Origin: Mytilinidion resinicola
Lineage: Eukaryota; Ascomycota; Dothideomycetes; Mytilinidiales; Mytilinidiaceae
Direction of reading: 5' to 3'
Assembly: GCF_010093595.1 (NCBI RefSeq)
Contig: NW_022985449.1
Location: 307,410 to 371,409, forward strand
Length of the DNA stretch: 64,000 bases
In this document: piece after piece, positions 57,901 to 64,000 of the stretch
How the letters are laid out: each line of letters begins with the position of its first letter
Numbering within the stretch: the stretch's first letter is position 1
Position numbers and translations under genes: made by a program
The notes under the pieces: generated by a model
The model's database searches: none
The model's input: only the letters and a program-made list of their open reading frames with translations
Told to the model about the DNA's origin: nothing

Positions 57901-59626
57901 ACCCTCGACATCTGCCTTCTTGTCGGGTTGCACTCGCGGGCGTGCAATTTCCGTTGGACTGTGCGTCTAGTTCGTCAGCTGCGAGCTGCAAACTCTTAGC
58001 AGATCCCTCAGCGGGCGAAACTACCGCATTGCGGACTCTCGATGGAACTTCGAGGGCCGCTGCGCCGCTGCTCCGCTGCTGATACGTGCAGCCCCAAGCA
58101 CTGTCACACACCTACCTCCACCACGTTTAGTCAAGCGCGGCTGCAGGCGCTAATGCACATCATTGCTCGCATCAGGAGGGCCAATCATTGCTAACTTCCA
58201 GACAAACCACTCCACTCTTCGCGGGCCCAGCAGCAGCTGATGAGATCTTATCGGTGTTGTTGCCGCCCTCGATTCGCCATGCTCGTAGAGCTATTGAGTA
58301 GCGGTGGGGTCCTGTGATCCTTTCGCCTCAATACAGATCTTCTTGAATGACGACGGCGGTCCCAGCGCATGGCGTCTCCACTATGTCGCTTGTGGCTTGG
58401 AGGGATGCAGGCTCCCAGTAATGTTCTACGCTTGCTTAATTGGGGAAGCCGGGATTGCGAATGTGAGGCCCAGCAGCGCCGGCAGAGCTTATTTGTTAGA
58501 TACTCTTGGAGAGGCGCCATAGTGTCATGTGAGATCGGGGCTTGAAGACGGCGAGGAATTAGAGCCGAAGTCTATCCAACTTATCCAGTATGAGCTTGCG
58601 AATACTAGATAACTTGCGAATACTAATAACATCGCGAACCCTCTTGCAAGAAAATTCTTAAGACTCGGCTTCTTATTGGATCAGCCGCTCCACGCTACAG
58701 GGACCAGCAGGAGTCGGGCTTGGCACACTCAGCTCATACGGTACCATCTCAGTATGCCCCAGAGAAGGCAGACTGTCGTTTATTTTATTGTGTGGTGTTA
58801 ATGGTGGAAGTCGAGTGGTTGGGCAGCGGATGCCGCAGTCAAGTAATCCCTAGCGCAGGCATTTTAATTCGGCTGGGAGCGGGTCAGGCGTAGCATGACT
58901 CGACACATAATACCTCTTTGATGGAGCTTCGGATTACGGGGTAATGATAGGATCAATGGACCACAGCCAAGGCAGAGTGTCCGTTCTGCCCAAAAATCTC
59001 TCCGATCATCAGGCGGTAGTCTAGCGAGGTGACCAGTCGCTCAAATGATAGGCTTAAATCAGGCCGAAAGCCTTGAAAATTCCGCGAGACAAGACACGCA
59101 ACGGTAACCAGGTGTACACAGATAACAATATACCGGAGAGGGAGAGAGAAAAGAGAGATACGCGTGAGCGTCAGAGACTCAAGCAACCAGAACCTATGAT
59201 GCAGTGCTGCTCTCACAATAGTGGCTTCAAGATGTGAACATGCGGTAATTGAAGCGCTTAGTCGGCATGTTGCCAGCTTCTAGAGTGCTTCAGTGAGTTG
59301 CAAGATATCTAGAAGAGATGTAGTTTGAATGCACTCGGCGGCGTGGGGAGTGGACGTTGAGCGAGGGGGGTAAAAGAAGTGGTAAGCCGAAAGGACCGCC
59401 CACGTGACGTTTGATACGGAGCAGGCACGCTAAGATTTCTCGACGCGACGTGAATGAAGCAGAGTAGCTGTCTCCACAGTCCTTACCACCCACCATCCTT
59501 TGTCAACAACTTCATCAAGGACGAACTTTCAAGAATGTATTGCGGTCGCATTACCTTCCCGATCCGCGACACCGAATAAAGCCATCCTCAGCGAGGCGCA
59601 AACGCGCAGCTGCAGCTCCTGAAAGC
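54929..59626. other. 4.7-kb gene-less stretch with one MITE-like element
   Basis: No frame shows a recognisable family. The left part (55.0-56.5 kb) is GC-rich with overlapping open frames on both strands. The element at 56523-56794 is the only clear unit. Decayed pieces of the same family lie near 59088-59118 (GTAACCAGGTGTACAC) and 59245-59310. A direct repeat, TTGCGAATACTA, occurs twice near 58593-58625. It contains the upstream regions of the Zn2Cys6 gene and CFT2. Confidence 0.4.
56523..56794 (+). mobile_element. MITE-like inverted-repeat element, copy B
   Basis: The 132-bp core at 56598-56729 is bounded by GTGTACACCTGTCTGCCACT and its imperfect complement (GTAAACAGGTGTACAC). It matches the complement of copy A closely and has the same length. 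Outer arms read GTGCCACCTTTTCC (complement of left) and GTGCCACTTTTTTCGTGCC (right). There is no coding potential. Confidence 0.75.
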
Positions 59627-62600
59627 ATGTTCAACTTCACTCCTCTGCTTGGCGCGCAGTCCAGCTCGCCGGCGTCGCAGTCCTTACTTGAATTTGATGG
59701 GGGAATCAAGATACTCATTGATGTAGGATGGGATGAGAGCTTTGACGTGGAGAAGTTGAAGGAGCTTGAAAGGTACGAATGCGCTGGCAGGAACACACTC
59801 TGATCGTGGCTTCGCAAACGCAAACGAGCGCGGCAAACACGGCCCTGTGTATATAGAGTCAGGGAGCTGCTTCGAATCATGAACCATTCTGCCAACTTTC
59901 GAAGCTTAGTTGAAGCCCTCACTGACAATTGCCTTCAGACAAGTGCCTACCCTCTCTGTCATCCTGCTCACACATGCAACCACTGCCCATCTCGCCGCAT
60001 TTGCACATTGCTGCAAAAACTTCCCATTATTCACCAGGATACCGGTCTACGCCACCCTACCCGTCATCTCCCTTGGTCGTACACTGCTGCAAGACTTGTA
60101 CGCATCCACGCCTCTGGCCTCATCAATCATCCCCAAAAACGCTCTCTCCGAATCGGCATACTCCTTCCCATCATTCCGAGATGGAAACAATCCGAACATC
60201 CTTCTACAAGGGCCAACCCCCGACGAAACTGCTGGATACTTCTCTTTGATCCATCCACTGAAGTATTCGCAGCCACACCAACCTCTGCCTTCTCCCTTTT
60301 CACCCCCTCTCGGCGGACTCACAATCACGGCATACAGTGCTGGTCATACTTTAGGGGGAACAATCTGGCACATTCAGCATGGGTTGGAGTCGATCGTGTA
60401 CGCTGTCGACTGGAATCAAGCCCGAGAGCATGTCTTGTCTGGGGCCGCATGGCTGGGAGGTGCTGGACTTGGTGGATCTGAGGTCCTCGAACAGTTGCGA
60501 CGACCGACGGCAATGATATGCAGCAGCAGAGGCTCTGGAACTATTGCGCTAGCAGGAGGACGTAAAAAACGAGACGATACTCTGCTTTCGATGATCAAAG
60601 ATACCGTCGCGAATGGGGGCACTGTATTGATACCCTCCGATTCCAGTGCTCGTGTTCTGGAACTAGCCTATCTCTTGGAAGATGCATGGCAGGCGGAAGT
60701 CGAGAGTGGCGACGGCAGCAGCCCTTTAAGGAGGGCTAAGCTCTATCTAGCTAGTCGGACCAGTGGCGCAACCATGAGATACGCCCGAAGTATGTTGGAG
60801 TGGATGGAGGAGGGCATTGTGAGAGAATTCGAGACCGCCAGTGGCGCCCAGGAAGGGCAGGGTCATAAGCGGAACAGAAGTCAGCAAGGCGGACCATCTG
60901 GAGGCACTAACGAGCAGAAAATCAAAAAGGCTCCCTTTGACTTTCAACATCTCAAGCTTCTGGAACGCAAATCACAGGTCAATCGTCTACTTTCAGCCGA
61001 TGGCCCACGTGTTATCCTTGCCAGCGACACATCTCTCGACTGGGGTTTTTCAAAGGAAGCCCTCAAGAGCATTGCAACGGACAATCGCAATCTCATCATT
61101 TTGACTGAACGCGTTGGCAAAGCGTCAAACGACAGCAAAGGGCTCGGTAGAATCCTTTGGGAAATATGGGATGAGCAGAAACCGTCCGCAGTAGACGCAG
61201 AGGTAGACTCTAGCGCGACTGCAGTCGTTGATGCCTCCGGAAATGAGATCGTATTTCGAACAGTCGATACAGTTCCTCTTGTTGGCAGCGAGATACCTCT
61301 ATATCAACAGTATCTTGCCAGACAGCGGCAACTACAGAATACCATGCAAGGTGACACTAGTACGACCCTTGAGACTTCTGCGGACGCTGTAGACGACCGT
61401 TCGTCTTCAACTTCGACGACCTCAGAGGACTCAGATGTTGAACACCAGGGTAAAGCTTTGAATACCGCGGCAACCCTATCTCATGCTCGACATAAGCTTG
61501 GCCTCAGTGACGCTGAGCTGGGTATCAACATTCTCATCCGGCGGAAAAACGTATACGACTATGAGGTACGGGGCAAGAAAGGCCGAGAAAAGATGTTTCC
61601 CTACGTCGCCAAACGAAGGCGAGGTGACGATTTCGGTGATCTTATCCGGCCAGAAGAATATCTACGGGCTGAAGAACGCGACGAAGTTGATGGCGAGGAT
61701 ATGCGTGATGGCGGGATGAAGAAGGAAAACGCCGTGGGACAGAAACGAAAATGGGATGACGTTGGAACGCGAAATGCCGTGGGCGCGCGTCGCCTGTCAA
61801 ACGGCAATGTCAAGAGACGCAGAGCGAATGACGGCGATGCTACCATGGGTGGAATGGATGCCGACAACTCCTTGAGAAATGGTTACGAGGAAGCGGGGAG
61901 CGATTCTTCAGACAGCGAAGATGAAGCTTTAGCGAAGACGGCGGAGGGCCCCTCTAAGGTAGTTTTCTCGCAACAAACCATCCGACTGGATTGTCGAATC
62001 TCGTTCGTGGACTTCTCTGGGCTTCATGACAAGCGTAGCATTCAGATGTTGATCCCTCTCATCAAACCACGAAAACTCATCTTGGTGTCTGGAGAAGCAT
62101 CGGAGACAGACGATCTCGCAGTTGATTGCCGTCAACTATTGAATGCTGGGTCTGGAGAAGCAATCCAGGGTGGCGTCGACGTCTTCACGCCCCTTGTAGG
62201 AATAACAGTCGATGCGAGTGTCGACACCAACGCCTGGACAGTCAAGCTTAGCCAATCAATGGTTCGCAGGTTACACTGGCAGAAGGTTAAGGGCCTCGGC
62301 GTTGTGGCCATTACAGGGCGACTAGAAGCAGCTTCTCTTGAGAGTAAGCCAGAGCAAGGAGCCAAGAAGAAGCTTAAGACTATCGAGGGAGAAAGCCAAG
62401 ATGCACAAGATGGAGACGAATATGAAGAGGCTATGGACACTACGCCTGTTCTTGATGTCGTTCCCGCCAATATGGCTGCTGCGACGCGATCAGTAGCCCA
62501 GCCACTTCATGTAGGCGATCTAAGGCTAGCCGATCTCCGTAAGATAATGCAGGCTTCCGGTATGACGGCAGAGTTCAGAGGCGAGGGAACACTGGTCATC

Positions 62601-62756
62601 AATGGCACGGTGGCTGTCAGGAAAAGCGGCACAGGCAAGATTGAGGTGGACGGCGGTGCTTATAGTATGGCCGATCCGCGGAACATCGAAGGGGGCACAT
62701 TCTTCAAGGTCAAGAGAAAGATTTATGAAGGGCTTGCGGTCGTTGCCGGAGGCTGA
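59627..62756 (+). CDS. CFT2: Cleavage and polyadenylation factor subunit CFT2/CPSF100
   Basis: Nuclear subunit of the mRNA 3'-end cleavage and polyadenylation complex, the inactive partner of the endonuclease Ysh1/CPSF73. Two exons (59627-59772, 59939-62756) join to 987 aa. The metallo-beta-lactamase fold starts MFNFTPLLGAQSSSPASQSL, then GGIKILIDVGWDESF and LSVILLTHATTAHLAAFAHC, where an active enzyme would have HxHxDH. It continues with ITAYSAGHTLGGTIWHI and IVYAVDWNQAREHVLSG. The beta-CASP region includes NGGTVLIPSDSSARVLELAY and RVILASDTSLDWGFSKEAL. A charged insert carries NILIRRKNVYDYEVRGKKGR. The C-terminus has ISFVDFSGLHDKRSIQMLIP and PRKLILVSGEASETDDL, hallmarks of CFT2. Loss of the zinc ligands fits the family's pseudo-enzyme status. 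Confidence 0.93.
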
Positions 62757-62946
62757 TTCTTCCCGAAACATCCTCATATTTGTACTCTATCTCTGTCTTC
62801 CTTCTCTACACTGTCAAATTATGGGGCTCAGCCGCCAAACGTTGCTATCAAGCCCTTTCTTCTTGCAGCATGCAACCGGATTATCTTTATATCTTCTTTT
62901 GACTTCTGCTAGTACCTGACTACCAAACTTCATCAAAAAGTTCTCT
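62757..62946. other. CFT2 3' flank
   Basis: Short spacer between the CFT2 stop and the element starting at 62947; nothing else was seen. Confidence 0.4.
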
Positions 62947-63200
62947 TACAGTGCCTTGCCATAGACATCCGTACACTTTCCTGCCACTGTTTGTGGGGCT
63001 TCAACGTACTAATAGAAACCGGGGGCAGCGGATACACTTCCAATATGTGTACATCCTGTTAGCACTATCTAAGGTAGCCTCACCCGAGATTACTAGTTCC
63101 AAAATACCGAACTTTTTTCTCATTCGGACTGCTGGAAATACTACGAGGCTCCTCACACAGCGGTAAACCAGTGTACGGATTTCAATGACGAGGTATTGTA
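62947..63200 (+). mobile_element. TA-bounded inverted-repeat element (MITE-like), copy G
   Basis: The element begins TACAGTGCCTTGCC and ends ACGAGGTATTGTA, whose complement is TACAATACCTCGT. Internal blocks near both ends (CCGTACACT, TGCCACTGTTTGTGGGGCTT and, inverted, CTCCTCACACAGCGGTAAACC) form extended imperfect inverted repeats. It aligns along its length with the inverted copy at 11709-11981, including CGGGGGCAGCGGATACACTT and GAGATTACTAGTT. The TA edges suggest a Tc1/mariner-type non-autonomous element. It lies 190 bp past the CFT2 stop. Confidence 0.72.
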
Positions 63201-64000
63201 CGAACCACCAACGACGCCGATCAGGACTGTATTGCTGAGTTTTTTGCCTGAGGCCGTTAGAGACCCCGAATCAACGTGGCCATTCGGCCCGCCGTTTATC
63301 CGGCATACCCTTTCCAAAGCCGACTTCACTCCCAACCTACACGCTGCCACACACGTAGTGTACAGCCACGACAATCAAACAGCTATCATTCATCAGCTGA
63401 CTCTAACATGCGGCCTTGGTCACTCGTCTCGGCTTCAAAAAGTTGATTTTGACCCGCGCATTCCCACTTCCTCTAACCTTCCTTCACTGCGTTCCCACCG
63501 CGGCATCAGCAACGTCTACGACACGACATGGCTTGGGGGCCAGCGAGAACACCAGTTCCCCCTATCGAGCTGGTCAGGGGTTCTCAAACTTCACACAGGT
63601 GGTCCAGCTAGCAGCAGCAACACCATTGACCGAGACATGACCTATGCCACATGCTGGATCATGGTAGACATCGAGTCATCTACGATGCGTTTTCTACATT
63701 CCTTCGTGATATACTCTCTGCCACCGCATTACTACAACTCTCATGGCGTCACTCCTGTAGGCGTCAGAGCCCGGCCATGTTGGTTTCGCCTTGCTTCGCT
63801 GGCGGAACCTATGATCATGGCGTCTTTCTTCATTTTTTGCTGCCTTGTTGACATTTGGTTCTCAGCTATATATGGAGACCTCCTGTCGTATAGAATCCAT
63901 CATCCTCATCCACCCACCGGACTTCTCTAGTTACATCAATAGTGCATGACATCTGGACCTGACCTCGACTTTCCAACCTTTTTCAAGCCTCTACCTATCC
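63201..64000. other. Right edge, no supported gene
   Basis: An open plus-strand frame of about 240 codons (63196-63930) has no ATG at its limit, begins inside the element and shows no domain. A TATATA motif near 63868 could belong to a gene starting beyond the window. Left unassigned. Confidence 0.35.

Noticed and set aside
63196..63930. 244-codon plus-strand frame at the right edge
   Set aside because: It begins at a TTG inside a repeat element, has no ATG near its start and matches no family.

Overview
This window is nuclear DNA of a filamentous ascomycete (Pezizomycotina). The genes have several short introns (about 46-170 bp, GT-AG). The proteome is typical of moulds: a PTR2-type peptide transporter, a hexose transporter, a Zn2Cys6 regulator with AT-hook, a COP9 signalosome subunit, a tannase relic and Ser/Thr-rich wall proteins. 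A class such as Dothideomycetes is plausible but I cannot prove it. No rRNA, tRNA, CRISPR or prokaryotic features were seen. All gene models are read by eye from frames, splice sites and family motifs.

Layout, left to right: an uncharacterised ORF (0.4-1.2 kb); peptide transporter PTR2 (1.8-3.9, minus); VPS28 of ESCRT-I (5.2-6.0, minus); MAK16 for 60S assembly (6.3-7.4, plus); a disordered two-TM protein (8.1-10.1, plus); a hexose-type MFS transporter (12.1-14.0, minus); the G-alpha GEF/chaperone RIC8 (16.2-17.9, plus); a PEX11-family peroxisome protein (19.5-20.8, minus); a tannase/feruloyl-esterase relic (21.0-21.9, plus); a RidA-family protein (22.1-22.8, minus); a GPI-type surface protein with fifteen 17-residue repeats (24.3-27.2, minus); a 1,359-residue MIT-domain protein (28.5-32.7, minus); CSN3 (34.3-36.0, minus); the spindle-checkpoint kinase BUB1 (36.7-40.5, minus); a type II membrane repeat protein interrupted by a 145-N assembly gap (41.3-43.8, minus); a full-size ABCG transporter (45.4-49.7, minus); a Zn2Cys6 factor (53.1-54.9, minus); and the 3'-end processing factor CFT2/CPSF100 (59.6-62.8, plus).

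The genes do not form an obvious pathway or secondary-metabolite cluster. Most are single-copy housekeeping genes, separated by gene-poor stretches (49.7-53.1 and 54.9-59.6 kb are the longest).

The most notable non-genic content is a family of short inverted-repeat elements that look like MITEs. Three copies share a 132-bp core bounded by GTGTACAC and its complement. Two related TA-bounded elements of about 254 and 273 bp lie at 11.7 and 62.9 kb. A cluster of decayed copies with a local tandem duplication lies at 43.9-45.2 kb. No transposase is in the window, so these are non-autonomous or dead. I found no convincing new multi-gene system.
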